A model generated the notes under the pieces. It had not been told where the DNA came from. It saw only the letters and a program-made list of their open reading frames with translations, and ran no database searches. Of a stretch of 64,000 bases of DNA, positions 19,700-29,666 are shown piece by piece; position 1 is the first letter of the stretch; every line of letters begins with the position of its first letter. A program made the position numbers and the translations under genes. This DNA comes from Sphingomonadaceae bacterium (lineage in GTDB: Bacteria > Pseudomonadota > Alphaproteobacteria > Sphingomonadales > Sphingomonadaceae). Where the stretch lies: the NCBI GenBank assembly GCA_947472735.1, contig CANJBY010000005.1:17175-81174 (forward strand). Reading direction: 5' to 3'.

Positions 19700-19873
19700 T
19701 CCGTTTTCAAATTGCGACCCGACCTGGGGCGGGCGGCAGTCAAGCCGTCCGCCCTTCCTTTTGTCCTCAGCGGAAGAACGAGCCAATTTCCTTATCGCGA
19801 TAAGTTTTCTCTTGGCAGGTCCGAGCACTCCCGCCACACCGTGAACAACAGATCGGACACGCGGGAGTTTGTG

Positions 19874-20857
19874 ATGCGACTGAGACGGATGATCCACAAG
19901 GCGTTGTTGTGCCTCGTCCTCACCCTCCCACATCCGGCGCAGGCTGCCGAGCCTTGCGATCGCAACTGCCTCGAAAGCCACGCCAACGCCTATATTGCCG
20001 CCGCGCTGGCACACGATTTGTCGAAGCTGCCGCTCGCCCCTGACGTCAAGGTCGCAGAGAACAACAGCGCGATCAGACCGGGCGAGGGCTCCTTTGCTAC
20101 GTTGAGCGGGCAAGGCAAGTATCGCCATTATTTCGCCGATCCGGTCACCGGCAGTGTCGGCCTCATCACCACGGTCACCGAGCATGGCGCGAAGGGAATC
20201 CTCGATCTCCGGATGCGCGTGGTTGATGGCAAGATCGCCGAGATCGAGACGCTGATGATCCGCGACGCTGGCGGGCATGACCGGTACGAGGCGCTGGTTG
20301 GTCCCGAGCAGCCATGGCTCGATGTCATACCTCCCGAAAAGCGTCTTTCGCGGGCGGAGATGGTCCGCGCGGTGAACCACTACTTCACATCCATGACGCA
20401 CAATGACGGTCGCGGCGATTACACCTTCTTCGACGACGAGTGCGACCGGCTCGAGCATGCGCTCAAAACCACCAACGTCCGCCAACGCGAAGCCTATGGT
20501 CATTCGAGCGATACCAACTTCAGCTCGCTGACTTGCGCGCAGCAGCAGGAGACCGGTTTCCTCGGCTTCGTCACCGAGATCCGTAACCGCCGCTTTTTCA
20601 TCATCGACGAGGAACGGCAGGTGATGCTCGCGGCTGTTACGCTGGATCACAACGGCACGATCCGCAAGCTGCCGCAAACGAACGGCACCGTCTTCGTCCT
20701 GCCGCCCTACTTCAATGTGCCCCGGACATTGCAGGTTTACGAGGCCTTCAAACTGCGCGGCGAGAAGCTCTACCGGATCGAGATGACGCTGGTCGAAACG
20801 CCCTATGGCAACCGTCCGCCCTGGCAGGACGGCGCGGACATCACGGTGATCAAGTGA
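19874..20857 (+). CDS. Secreted hypothetical protein (DUF8021-like)
   Basis: Signal peptide ending AQAAEP, then CDRNCLESHANAYIAAALAHDLSKLPLAPDVKVAENNSAIRPGEGSFATL; start chosen at ATG 19874. Confidence 0.65.
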   Translation: MRLRRMIHKALLCLVLTLPHPAQAAEPCDRNCLESHANAYIAAALAHDLSKLPLAPDVKVAENNSAIRPGEGSFATLSGQGKYRHYFADPVTGSVGLITTVTEHGAKGILDLRMRVVDGKIAEIETLMIRDAGGHDRYEALVGPEQPWLDVIPPEKRLSRAEMVRAVNHYFTSMTHNDGRGDYTFFDDECDRLEHALKTTNVRQREAYGHSSDTNFSSLTCAQQQETGFLGFVTEIRNRRFFIIDEERQVMLAAVTLDHNGTIRKLPQTNGTVFVLPPYFNVPRTLQVYEAFKLRGEKLYRIEMTLVETPYGNRPPWQDGADITVIK

Positions 20858-20868
20858 GGAGCGGGGCA

Positions 20869-21948
20869 ATGTTCAGGTTGATGTTTTCCGGCGTTGCCGT
20901 CGCCGCACTTGCCTTCCCGGCGATTGCGGCCACGACGCCAACCTGCGACGAGGTTTGCCTGAACCGCCTGGCCGATCAGTTCGTGCAAGCGATGGCGGTC
21001 AACGACGGTTCGCGCCTGCCGCTTGGCACGTCCTTCCGCTACACCGAGAACGGTCAAAGGCTCGAGCCGGGTGACGGGATGTGGGGCACGCTCAGTGCCT
21101 ATGCCGGACAGGATACGGCGCTGTCTCCGGCGGCGGCCAAACTACCCTATCGATTGACCCTGTTCGATCCGGCCAAGGGCGAGGTCGTTCGACTGGTAGA
21201 AACTGACGAGAACTCCACGCGGGGCCTGACCGTTTTGCGTCTGAAGCTGGACGCCGAAGGCAAGCTCGGCGAGGCCGAAGTGTTGCCGGTGCGCGAGGAA
21301 TTCGCCGGGAACCGGGGTGGAACGGTAACCCTGCTGCAGCCGTTGCTGCTGGTCACCATGGACGGTGAGAAGCTCGAGGCGGCAGACCCGCTGCTGAGCC
21401 GGCGTGAGGCAACATCGTCAAGTCCCGCCGAATTGCAGGCCGCCGCCGATGCCTATCTCGATGCCATGCAAGGCGGGAAGGGCGGGGCGGCTCCAATCGC
21501 GGAAGATTGCTTGCGCCGGGACAACGGCGTGCGCACCACGGGCAACTCCGCGAGTGATCCGCTCGATCCGGCGAAACCTGCTTTCAAGCCTTTCGCGCTG
21601 TCCTGCCAGGCCCAGCTCGACAGCGGGTTCTATTCCAATGTGGCCCGCATTCGCGACCGCCGTTACGTGGTGGACGCCGCGCGCGGTCTGGTGCTGGTGC
21701 TGACTCAGATGGATCTTCCCGGAACCTGGCTTACATTCAAGGCGCCCAAGGTGGGTACCGTTGCCTATCCCGGCCCGCGCGGCACCGATCCTGCGCTCGA
21801 CGGGCAGTTCGCCAATCGCTTCAGCGCCAATATGATCGCCCCGGTTTCGATGAATGCGGCGCTGCTGTTCAAGGTTGTGGAAGGTAAGATTGCCCGGATC
21901 GACGCGTTTTACCGCGGTGCGCCGCTGGGGATCAAGTCGGGCTGGTAG
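20869..21948 (+). CDS. Secreted hypothetical protein (DUF8021-like), tandem paralogue of upstream gene
   Basis: Signal peptide, then CDEVCLNRLADQFVQAMAVNDGSRLPLGTSFRYTENGQRLEPGDGMWGTL; AGGAG upstream of ATG 20869 (alternative GTG at 20854). Confidence 0.65.
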   Translation: MFRLMFSGVAVAALAFPAIAATTPTCDEVCLNRLADQFVQAMAVNDGSRLPLGTSFRYTENGQRLEPGDGMWGTLSAYAGQDTALSPAAAKLPYRLTLFDPAKGEVVRLVETDENSTRGLTVLRLKLDAEGKLGEAEVLPVREEFAGNRGGTVTLLQPLLLVTMDGEKLEAADPLLSRREATSSSPAELQAAADAYLDAMQGGKGGAAPIAEDCLRRDNGVRTTGNSASDPLDPAKPAFKPFALSCQAQLDSGFYSNVARIRDRRYVVDAARGLVLVLTQMDLPGTWLTFKAPKVGTVAYPGPRGTDPALDGQFANRFSANMIAPVSMNAALLFKVVEGKIARIDAFYRGAPLGIKSGW

Positions 21949-24804
21949 CTAATTTGCAGGCGCTGCGGCCGCTTCTGGCAGCACCAGCACCGGCACGGCG
22001 GCAGTATCGGCAAGATATTTGCGCGCCAGTTCCTGCAATTCCGCCGGAGTGATGGCGAGCAAGCGCGCGCGCGCCTTGACGAAGCGATCGAGGCGGTCCG
22101 GCTCCGATTGCGCCCGCGCCACCAGACCGATCCAGCCGCGGTTGGTCTTGAGCTGGTTATCGTAGGCCTCAAGCAAGGGTTGGCGCGCGCGTTGCAGCAG
22201 ATCCTCGCTGACCGGCGCATCGCGCAGTCTGCCTAGCGCGGCCAGGATCGCCGCGCGGGTCGCCGCGACGTCCTTGACGTCGACAGACGCTGTTATGCTG
22301 AACGTACCGTAATCATCCCAGCTCTGGCTCAGGTTGCTGCTGGCGTTGGGCGAGTAGGCCTTCCCGAGCTGCTCGCGCAGCGTATCGTTGAGTACGATCC
22401 CGACCACCCGATCAAGCACGGCAAAACGCCGATTGTCGACGGCGTCACTGTCGTCGCGGGTGGGCCATACCAATTGGAGCAGGGCCTGGTCCTTCGGCCC
22501 GGTGTGGCGCAGCACGCGCAGGCTGCGGTTGGCAGTGAAGGGCCGCTGGCGCTGCTCGGGATAGCGCCCGAATTCTGCCTCGCGAGTGGGCAAGGCGCCG
22601 AAAGTCTTGGCGGTCAGAGCAATCGCTTGTGCTTCGTCGATGTCGCCGACGATGCCGATTTCAATTGCGCCGCGGTCCAGCCGGTCTGCCAGGTCCGCCT
22701 TGAGTTTCGCAAAGGTCAGCGCGCGGTAGTCCTCGACCTTGTGCAGCATGAAGCGCGGATCATCATCGGACAGGATGCCGCCAATTGAGGCTCCCAGTGC
22801 CGAGCCCGGCGAGGTGCGCAGCTGGGCAAAGTAGTTGTTCATCGCGAGGCGATACTGCACTTGCCCTTCCGGCCGGTAACCGGGATCGGTCACATAGGCC
22901 GCCATCAATTGCAGTTCTGTCTCGAGGTCGCGTGTCGTGGTCGTCACGGTCGAGCCGAAGACCTCGGGGTTGGCGCTGAATGCCATGGCAACGCTGCGGT
23001 CGGATAGCAGGCTCTGGAGATCGTCCTGGCTGTGCTTGCCGAGTCCACCGGCGACGAAGGCGGAGACCATCTCGGTCGCGAGCGGATTGGCCTTGGTCGA
23101 TAGTCGCCCCCCGCCGTCGAGCGCGAACTGTGCGATAACCCGATCCGTCTCGTTGTCGGTATGACGCAGGTTGAGCCGCACGCCATTGGCAAAGCGCAGG
23201 CGGCGGATGCCCAGCTGCGGTTCGCGCGCATCGGTAACGACGGCGCCGGGCCGACCGAAATCGGTGTAGCCAAACGTCCCGGTGATGGCGCTGTCAGTCT
23301 GTTGGAGCGGCGAGCGCATGGCCCGGTCCCACGCCGCTCGCAGCGCTGCGCCGCCGCCTTCGGGCTGGTATCGGCCCTGGAAGCGGATCAAAGGATCCTT
23401 GAGCGGCACGGCCTCACGCTTGAGCGCCGCCAGAACGGTTTCGGGCGTGATGCGCGGAGCAAAGGATTCGAAACGCTCCAAGGCTGACTGCGGCGTGGTC
23501 GGTACACGCTCATCACGGAGCAGCGAAAAAGCTGCGGAGATGAGCGCACCGTTGCTGCGCGTACCGGCCAGTTCGGCCTCGTTCCGGGCGGCTTTGCGGA
23601 TGACGGCGAGCTGCTCCGCCACTTCGGCGGACGTGAAGCCGAATTCCATCGCTCGCCGGTACTCGGCGATCGCAGCCGCGAATCCGCGCGGCCACTTGCG
23701 ATCCACGGTATCGACCGCCAGTTCGGTTGCTCGGCCCGCCTTGAGAAGGTCTCCGGTGTCAAAGCTTGCGGCGCGAAAAGGTGGATCTGGGAGCCGACCG
23801 GCGCGCTGGAACCGGCGGTTGACAATGCCGTAGCCGATCTGGCGCAGCAGCTCTTCCTGGCGGTTGGCTGCGGTGTCTGGCTCGTCTAGCCGCGGACCTT
23901 TGCGGGTCGCGGTGACGCGTTCCGACAGCGCTTGCTCGACGTATATCGCGGTGCGCCCGACGTCCTTCGCCCTGACCGGACCGGCCGGCGGTTGATGTGC
24001 GGCACCAGTGCGTTCCCAGTCACCAAACTGCGCGCGGATGGCGGTCTCGACCGCATCGGGCGCAAAGTCTCCGACTACGACGATGGTGACATGATCCGGC
24101 ACGTATTCGCGTTGCCAGAATGCCTTGAGGTCGCTCGCGGTTGCGGCTGAAATGGTTTCCGTCGTGCCAATTGCCAGGCGGCGGGGATACAGCGCCTGAG
24201 GATCGGTGAAGGACAACTGATCAGCCAGATTGCGGAAGCCTGGGCTGTCCCGGTCGCGCCGCTCGGCCAGGATCACTCCGCGCTCGCGCTCGACCGCTTC
24301 TGGCGCGAAGATCAGTTCGCTCGCCGTCTCGCGCATCAGCATCAGCGCGGTATCGAGCAGCGCGGGCTTCGCCTCCGGAAGGTCAAGCAGGTAGGTTGTG
24401 CGCTGGAACCCGGTCTGCGCGTTGGTATCGGCGCCGAAGGCCAGACCATTGCGTTCGAGCAGTCGAACCATTTCGCCTTCGGGCACCCGGGTCGAGCCAT
24501 TGAAGGCCATGTGCTCTACAAAGTGGGCATAGCCGCGTTCGTGCTCAGCCTCGTCAAGCGACCCGGCCGCCACCTCCATCCGCACCAGCGCGGTGCCCTT
24601 CGGCGTGGCGTTCTGGCGGATGACATAGCGCATCCCGTTAGACAGTCGACCGAAGCGCCAGGCCGGATCGACCGGCAGGTCGCTCTTCTCGAAAGCCCAG
24701 ATGGACGCAGGCGGCGGGGCCAGTTGCGCGAGGCGCACATCGCCGGCGCAGGCGGAGAGAGCGAGACCGAACAGGACGGCAAGGTGCAGAGATCGCAAAC
24801 GCAT
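21949..24804 (-). CDS. M16 family zinc metallopeptidase, predicted lipoprotein
   Basis: HFVEHMAFNGS (HxxEH inverted zinc motif), lipobox ALSAC; start MRLRSLHLAVLFGLALSAC at 24804. Confidence 0.9.
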   Translation of the reverse strand: MRLRSLHLAVLFGLALSACAGDVRLAQLAPPPASIWAFEKSDLPVDPAWRFGRLSNGMRYVIRQNATPKGTALVRMEVAAGSLDEAEHERGYAHFVEHMAFNGSTRVPEGEMVRLLERNGLAFGADTNAQTGFQRTTYLLDLPEAKPALLDTALMLMRETASELIFAPEAVERERGVILAERRDRDSPGFRNLADQLSFTDPQALYPRRLAIGTTETISAATASDLKAFWQREYVPDHVTIVVVGDFAPDAVETAIRAQFGDWERTGAAHQPPAGPVRAKDVGRTAIYVEQALSERVTATRKGPRLDEPDTAANRQEELLRQIGYGIVNRRFQRAGRLPDPPFRAASFDTGDLLKAGRATELAVDTVDRKWPRGFAAAIAEYRRAMEFGFTSAEVAEQLAVIRKAARNEAELAGTRSNGALISAAFSLLRDERVPTTPQSALERFESFAPRITPETVLAALKREAVPLKDPLIRFQGRYQPEGGGAALRAAWDRAMRSPLQQTDSAITGTFGYTDFGRPGAVVTDAREPQLGIRRLRFANGVRLNLRHTDNETDRVIAQFALDGGGRLSTKANPLATEMVSAFVAGGLGKHSQDDLQSLLSDRSVAMAFSANPEVFGSTVTTTTRDLETELQLMAAYVTDPGYRPEGQVQYRLAMNNYFAQLRTSPGSALGASIGGILSDDDPRFMLHKVEDYRALTFAKLKADLADRLDRGAIEIGIVGDIDEAQAIALTAKTFGALPTREAEFGRYPEQRQRPFTANRSLRVLRHTGPKDQALLQLVWPTRDDSDAVDNRRFAVLDRVVGIVLNDTLREQLGKAYSPNASSNLSQSWDDYGTFSITASVDVKDVAATRAAILAALGRLRDAPVSEDLLQRARQPLLEAYDNQLKTNRGWIGLVARAQSEPDRLDRFVKARARLLAITPAELQELARKYLADTAAVPVLVLPEAAAAPAN

Positions 24805-24880
24805 TGGAACTCTCGTGGCCCAAACCGGCCAGCGCAGCAAGAGCCGCCCGACGAGCACCACTCGTCGTTGGAGGAATAGG

Positions 24881-26917
24881 CTACTTGCCGGCCGGTTGCG
24901 GAGCCAGACAAGCGTCAGGATTGCGCTCCCAATCGATGTCGTAAGTCGCCGGCACTGTCTCGCTGGCCGGCGACCGACCAAAACTGGCCGGATCGTAGTA
25001 GATCCAGGCCATGGAGTTGTCGAAGCGCGACAGTTGCCCATTATCGGCTGCCGCGACGCTGGGGGCGACTTCCAGTTGCACCGTGCGATTTGCCCGGATC
25101 ATCCGGATTGCGCCGGCGCGGCGCTCAAAACTCCGCCGGTAGATTTTGCCATACATTACGCGGTTGAATGTGGTGTTGAACGACCAGTCCTTTTCCGCCG
25201 TCGCTGTGGGTAGGCGCACGGTTGTGACGTAGCAGTCAAACCCCGGTTGGGTATAAAATGGGACGGTGGAGGTGGCATCATTGCCGTGCTGACGACGGTC
25301 GGGTGGGGAGAACCCTCCGCCAGGCAAAGACAGCGAGCGTGATTGCGTGGAACCGGTCTCCCAATCGACCGGACCCGTTCCCGATATCTCGAGAATGCTG
25401 GCTAGCTCGGCGGAATCAAACCGCCAGCTAACCTTGCCGACCGCATTCCAGTTTGAGCTGCCTTCAAGGTTTTGCCGAAAGCTGCTTTCCAGCTGACTGT
25501 CGCTCACGGTGCTGAACTGAAGATATTCCACGAGCGCCTGTGCGCCTCGTTTGATCGAAATCTGCCGGATTTTTGCCGGCACTTCAAATCCGCCCCGGGC
25601 GTCGATCTCGTAAAGGTTCGTTTCGTCCGGCTTTGTCGCGGGCTTCCATGGATTGGCCTCAAGCGCTGTGCCGCTTGCAGACAAGGGCAGAACCCAGCGA
25701 TAGGGCATGACCGGCTCGGACGTAGGATGATACTGGTGTGGAAGCGTCCCATCGAGCCACCACACCTTGCCAGCGATTTGCGCCCGGACCAGCACATGGT
25801 CGAACATGAAGGGATTGGGCATGCGCGCGTCCATCCCGTCATCCGAGCCATTGTTGCTCACCAGCACCGCCTCGGCGGGCACACCCAGCTCGTGCAGCAG
25901 CGCGAGGAGCAGTGCGGTCTTGCCTTTGCAGTCGCCGTAGCGGCGCTGCCAGGTCACATCGGCTTGGGCCGGGGTCAGATTTCCGCCGTTCAGCCCGACA
26001 TAAACGTAGCGGACCTGTTGCTGAACCAGCTTCAAGGCCGCAGCGGCACGGGCCATGGGATCGCTACTGGCTGCCGCGATCTCCGCAGCTTCGTGCTTGA
26101 TCGGAGAATTGGCCGGGAGGGCGGCGGCATTGGAAAACAGAGGTGCGATACGGCCCGACACCGACTGCCAGGTGGGAAAATCGCTGTATTCGATCAGCCG
26201 CTGCCAGTTGTAGCGAGGCGGAGCGCTCTTGGGTGGATTCAACGGACCGGGGTTATCCAGCGATACCCGGATTGCCTGCGCCTCGCGCACCATCTGCGGG
26301 GAAAGATCGCTGGTCGGCCGCAGCATCGGCTCCTGCTGGCTGTCCCACGAAAGCCGCAAATTGTATCGCCCCGGCGGCGGCGTTGCAGCTAGATACATCA
26401 GGCCGGCGTTATCCGGGCCGAGCGTCGGGTCCTGGGTCCGCAGGGTGTAGGAGACTTCGAGATCATCCCCGACACGCAGATCGGGCACTCGCAGCACCGC
26501 TGTCAGTGCGCCGTCCAGCATGGCGGTTTCCAGCTGATCTTCTCGTCGAAGAATCTCGAACTGGGTGGTTGCCAGCACATCGCGCATCACCCCGTTGCGA
26601 TAAACCTTGATGGCGTGGACGACCGGCGCTCCTGCGGCCGGGTTCCATGTCAGAGTGACATTGCCCAATTGCAGCGCGGTGGGTTCCAGCAACCGGAACA
26701 TCGAGGAAATGAACGAGGATTGCCCCGAGCGGTCGAGATGGACCTGCACGTCTTGCTGGCGCAGGAAAATCGGGCCGCGGACATTGTCAGGTACCGGCAG
26801 TGGATCGGGTGTGAGGACCCAACCCGGCGGCGGCCCGAACTTGATATCCTGATCCTTGGCATAAATGGGAGATGCAAACAGTCCGCAAATCGCAACAACG
26901 GTGAATATTGGACGCAT
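24881..26917 (-). CDS. DUF3857/transglutaminase-like domain-containing secreted protein
   Basis: Signal peptide MRPIFTVVAICGLFASPIYA; transglutaminase core YGDCKGKTALLLALLHELGVPAEAVLVS...PNPFMFDHVLV. Confidence 0.85.
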   Translation of the reverse strand: MRPIFTVVAICGLFASPIYAKDQDIKFGPPPGWVLTPDPLPVPDNVRGPIFLRQQDVQVHLDRSGQSSFISSMFRLLEPTALQLGNVTLTWNPAAGAPVVHAIKVYRNGVMRDVLATTQFEILRREDQLETAMLDGALTAVLRVPDLRVGDDLEVSYTLRTQDPTLGPDNAGLMYLAATPPPGRYNLRLSWDSQQEPMLRPTSDLSPQMVREAQAIRVSLDNPGPLNPPKSAPPRYNWQRLIEYSDFPTWQSVSGRIAPLFSNAAALPANSPIKHEAAEIAAASSDPMARAAAALKLVQQQVRYVYVGLNGGNLTPAQADVTWQRRYGDCKGKTALLLALLHELGVPAEAVLVSNNGSDDGMDARMPNPFMFDHVLVRAQIAGKVWWLDGTLPHQYHPTSEPVMPYRWVLPLSASGTALEANPWKPATKPDETNLYEIDARGGFEVPAKIRQISIKRGAQALVEYLQFSTVSDSQLESSFRQNLEGSSNWNAVGKVSWRFDSAELASILEISGTGPVDWETGSTQSRSLSLPGGGFSPPDRRQHGNDATSTVPFYTQPGFDCYVTTVRLPTATAEKDWSFNTTFNRVMYGKIYRRSFERRAGAIRMIRANRTVQLEVAPSVAAADNGQLSRFDNSMAWIYYDPASFGRSPASETVPATYDIDWERNPDACLAPQPAGK

Positions 26918-27012
26918 CAAATTCCCCCTCGGTCCGAGAGGATTACCATGAATCACTGTATGATAGGATGCAAGTCGGCCTGTGATTGCGTCCATATCGG
27001 ATGAACCGCCGG

Positions 27013-27795
27013 TTACTTGCCCCGCAGCTTGCGATGCGCCGAAAGGTCGAACACTTCGCTCGGGCCGTTGTCGCTTTCCAGCAGGCCAAGGCGGCGGGCG
27101 ACTTCCTGGTAAGCTTCTTCCTCGCCGCCCAGATCGCGGCGGAAGCGGTCCTTGTCGAGCTTTTCGCCGGTGGTCATGTCCCACAGTCGGCAGCCGTCCG
27201 GGCTGATCTCGTCCGCCAGGATCACGCGACTGTAGTCGCCGTCCCAGATGCGTCCGAATTCCAGCTTGAAATCAACCAGCCGGATGTTGATCGCCGCGAA
27301 CATGCCGGACATGAAATCGTTGATCCGGATCGCCATCGACGAGATGTCCTGCATCTCTTCGTTGCTGGCCCAGCCGAAGCAGGCAATGTGCTCTTCGGCG
27401 ATCATCGGATCGCCCAGCGCATCGTCCTTGAAGTAGTATTCGATCAGGGTGTGCGGCAGCATCTCGCCTTCGGGAATGCCGAGCCGCTTGCTGATCGAGC
27501 CTGCGGCCACATTGCGGATCACCACTTCGATCGGAATGATTTCCACCTGCCGCACCAGCTGCTCGCGCATGTTGAGCCGCTTGATGAAGTGCGTGGGGAT
27601 GCCGATGTGCGAAAGCCGCGTGAAGACATACTCGCTGATGCGGTTGTTGATCACGCCCTTGCCGTTGATCGTGCCCTTTTTCTGGGCGTTGAAGGCGGTG
27701 GCATCGTCCTTGAAATACTGGATGATGGTGCCGGGCTCCGGACCTTCGTAGAGGATCTTGGCCTTGCCTTCGTAGATCTGACGGCGACGCGACAT
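27013..27795 (-). CDS. purC: Phosphoribosylaminoimidazole-succinocarboxamide synthase
   Basis: [60 protein letters not shown]. Confidence 0.95.
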   Translation of the reverse strand: MSRRRQIYEGKAKILYEGPEPGTIIQYFKDDATAFNAQKKGTINGKGVINNRISEYVFTRLSHIGIPTHFIKRLNMREQLVRQVEIIPIEVVIRNVAAGSISKRLGIPEGEMLPHTLIEYYFKDDALGDPMIAEEHIACFGWASNEEMQDISSMAIRINDFMSGMFAAINIRLVDFKLEFGRIWDGDYSRVILADEISPDGCRLWDMTTGEKLDKDRFRRDLGGEEEAYQEVARRLGLLESDNGPSEVFDLSAHRKLRGK

Positions 27796-28004
27796 GCGGG
27801 TATTCCTTGGGATAAATGCCAAACCCCGGCTGCGGCAGGCCGATTGGCAACTGCGTGGCCGGGGCGTTCTGCCGGCCCTTACGCGAAAAGCCGCTCATGC
27901 GCAATCGAGCGTCCGGTCACTTCCGCAGTGCGCCTCCCGGAACATTTCGGCTCTCCGGCAGATTCCGGACAACAGGCCCAATCGCGAGCCGCCAGGAGAT
28001 CCGC

Positions 28005-28625
28005 ATGAGCAAGGTCCTCGTCCTCTACTATTCGAGCTACGGCCATATCGAGACCATGGCCCATGCCGTCGCCGAGGGCGCGCGCGGCGCCGGTGCGGAG
28101 GTCGTGGTCAAGCGCGTGCCCGAAACGGTTCCGCAAGAGGTCGCGCTGAATGCCCACTACAAGCTGGATCAGTCCGCACCGATCGCGACGGTCGCCGAAC
28201 TCCCCGATTACGACGCGATTGTGATCGGCACCGGCACCCGCTTTGGGCGGATCAGCTCGCAGATGGCTGCTTTCCTGGACGGGGCCGGAGGGTTGTGGGC
28301 CAAAGGCGCGTTAATCGGTAAGGTCGGTGCGGCTTTCACGTCCTCAGCAACGCAGCACGGGGGGCAAGAAACAACCCTGTTCAGCATCATCACCAACATG
28401 CTGCATTTCGGGATGACCGTGGTCGGGCTGGACTATTCCCACACAGGGCAGATGCGGCACGACGAGGTGGTCGGTGGCGCGCCTTATGGCGCGACCACCA
28501 TTGCCGGGGGCGACGGCAGCCGCCAGCCGAGCGAGACCGAGCTGGAAGGCGCGCGCCATCTCGGGCGGCGCGTGGCGGACACGGCGGCTCGCTTGTTCCG
28601 TGCGGACCGGCACGGAGACGATTGA
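28005..28625 (+). CDS. wrbA: NAD(P)H:quinone oxidoreductase, WrbA type
   Basis: [70 protein letters not shown]. Confidence 0.93.
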   Translation: MSKVLVLYYSSYGHIETMAHAVAEGARGAGAEVVVKRVPETVPQEVALNAHYKLDQSAPIATVAELPDYDAIVIGTGTRFGRISSQMAAFLDGAGGLWAKGALIGKVGAAFTSSATQHGGQETTLFSIITNMLHFGMTVVGLDYSHTGQMRHDEVVGGAPYGATTIAGGDGSRQPSETELEGARHLGRRVADTAARLFRADRHGDD

Positions 28626-28671
28626 GCCAAACGCGCCGCACCGCTAGGGATGCGCTTCTCAAGGAGAAGCC

Positions 28672-29082
28672 ATGTCTCGCGAAGCCACACTAGCGTTACT
28701 CGGTCGCTACTATCGCGCCTTCAATTCGGGTGACTGGGCTGGCATGCTCAGCTGCCTCGCTGACAATGTCGCCCACGATATCAACCAAGGCGGTCGCCAG
28801 CCCGGCAAGGACGCGTTCCGGGCGTTCCTTGCGCACATGGAGCGCTGCTATCGTGAGCGGCTTGAGGATCTTGTGGTCATGGCTTCGGACGACGGCGCCC
28901 ACGGGGCGGCGGAATTCGTGGTCCACGGCGAATATCTTGCCACTGACGAAGGATTGCCGGAAGCCGATGGCCAGACCTACGTTCTGCCGGCCGGCGCCTT
29001 CTTCGATATCGCGGACGGCCGGATCGCCCGCGTCTCGGTCTATTACAACCTGGCCGACTGGACGGCGCAGGTCGGCGGATGA
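28672..29082 (+). CDS. NTF2-like/ketosteroid isomerase-related protein
   Basis: LLGRYYRAFNSGDWAGMLSCLADNVAHDINQGGRQPGKDAFRAFL...GAFFDIADGRIARVSVYYNLADW. Confidence 0.8.
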   Translation: MSREATLALLGRYYRAFNSGDWAGMLSCLADNVAHDINQGGRQPGKDAFRAFLAHMERCYRERLEDLVVMASDDGAHGAAEFVVHGEYLATDEGLPEADGQTYVLPAGAFFDIADGRIARVSVYYNLADWTAQVGG

Positions 29083-29666
29083 ACCTGACGGTCCGGACCC
29101 TTTCCGGCACGGAACTGCATGCGGCGCTCGACGACCTGTCGCGGCTGCGGATCGCGGTGTTCGCGGCCTTTCCCTATCTTTACTATGGTACGCAAGCGTA
29201 CGAACGCGAATATCTGGCCGAGTTCACGGCCTCCGCAGATGCGGTGCTGGTGGCCGCGCTGGACGAGGACCGGATCGTCGGGGCCGCCACTGCCTCGCCC
29301 CTGATTGCGCAGGAAGACTACATCCGCGCGCCGTTTGAGCGGGCCGGAATCGATTCGGCTTCGGTATTCTACTTCGGCGAGAGCGTGTTGCTCCCCGAGT
29401 ACCGCGGTCACGGCATCGGCCACGCCTTTTTCGACCAGCGGGAGGCTGCGGCGCGGAGTTGGGGGGCAAAGTTCGCCAGTTTTTGCGGCGTGGTGCGCCC
29501 ACCCGACCACCCCGCGCGGCCGGCCGGCTATTTCCCACTCGACGCCTTCTGGCGCAAGCGCGGTTATGCTCCGGTCGAAGGGCTGACCGGCAGCTTCAGC
29601 TGGAAGGAACACGGCGAGGCGGAGGAGAACGAGAAGCCGATGCAGTTCTGGATGCGCGAGCTGTGA
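29079..29666 (+). CDS. GNAT family N-acetyltransferase
   Basis: ESVLLPEYRGHGIGHAFFDQRE (Q/RxxGxG/A acetyl-CoA loop); overlaps upstream stop by 4 nt. Confidence 0.8.
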   Translation: MNLTVRTLSGTELHAALDDLSRLRIAVFAAFPYLYYGTQAYEREYLAEFTASADAVLVAALDEDRIVGAATASPLIAQEDYIRAPFERAGIDSASVFYFGESVLLPEYRGHGIGHAFFDQREAAARSWGAKFASFCGVVRPPDHPARPAGYFPLDAFWRKRGYAPVEGLTGSFSWKEHGEAEENEKPMQFWMREL

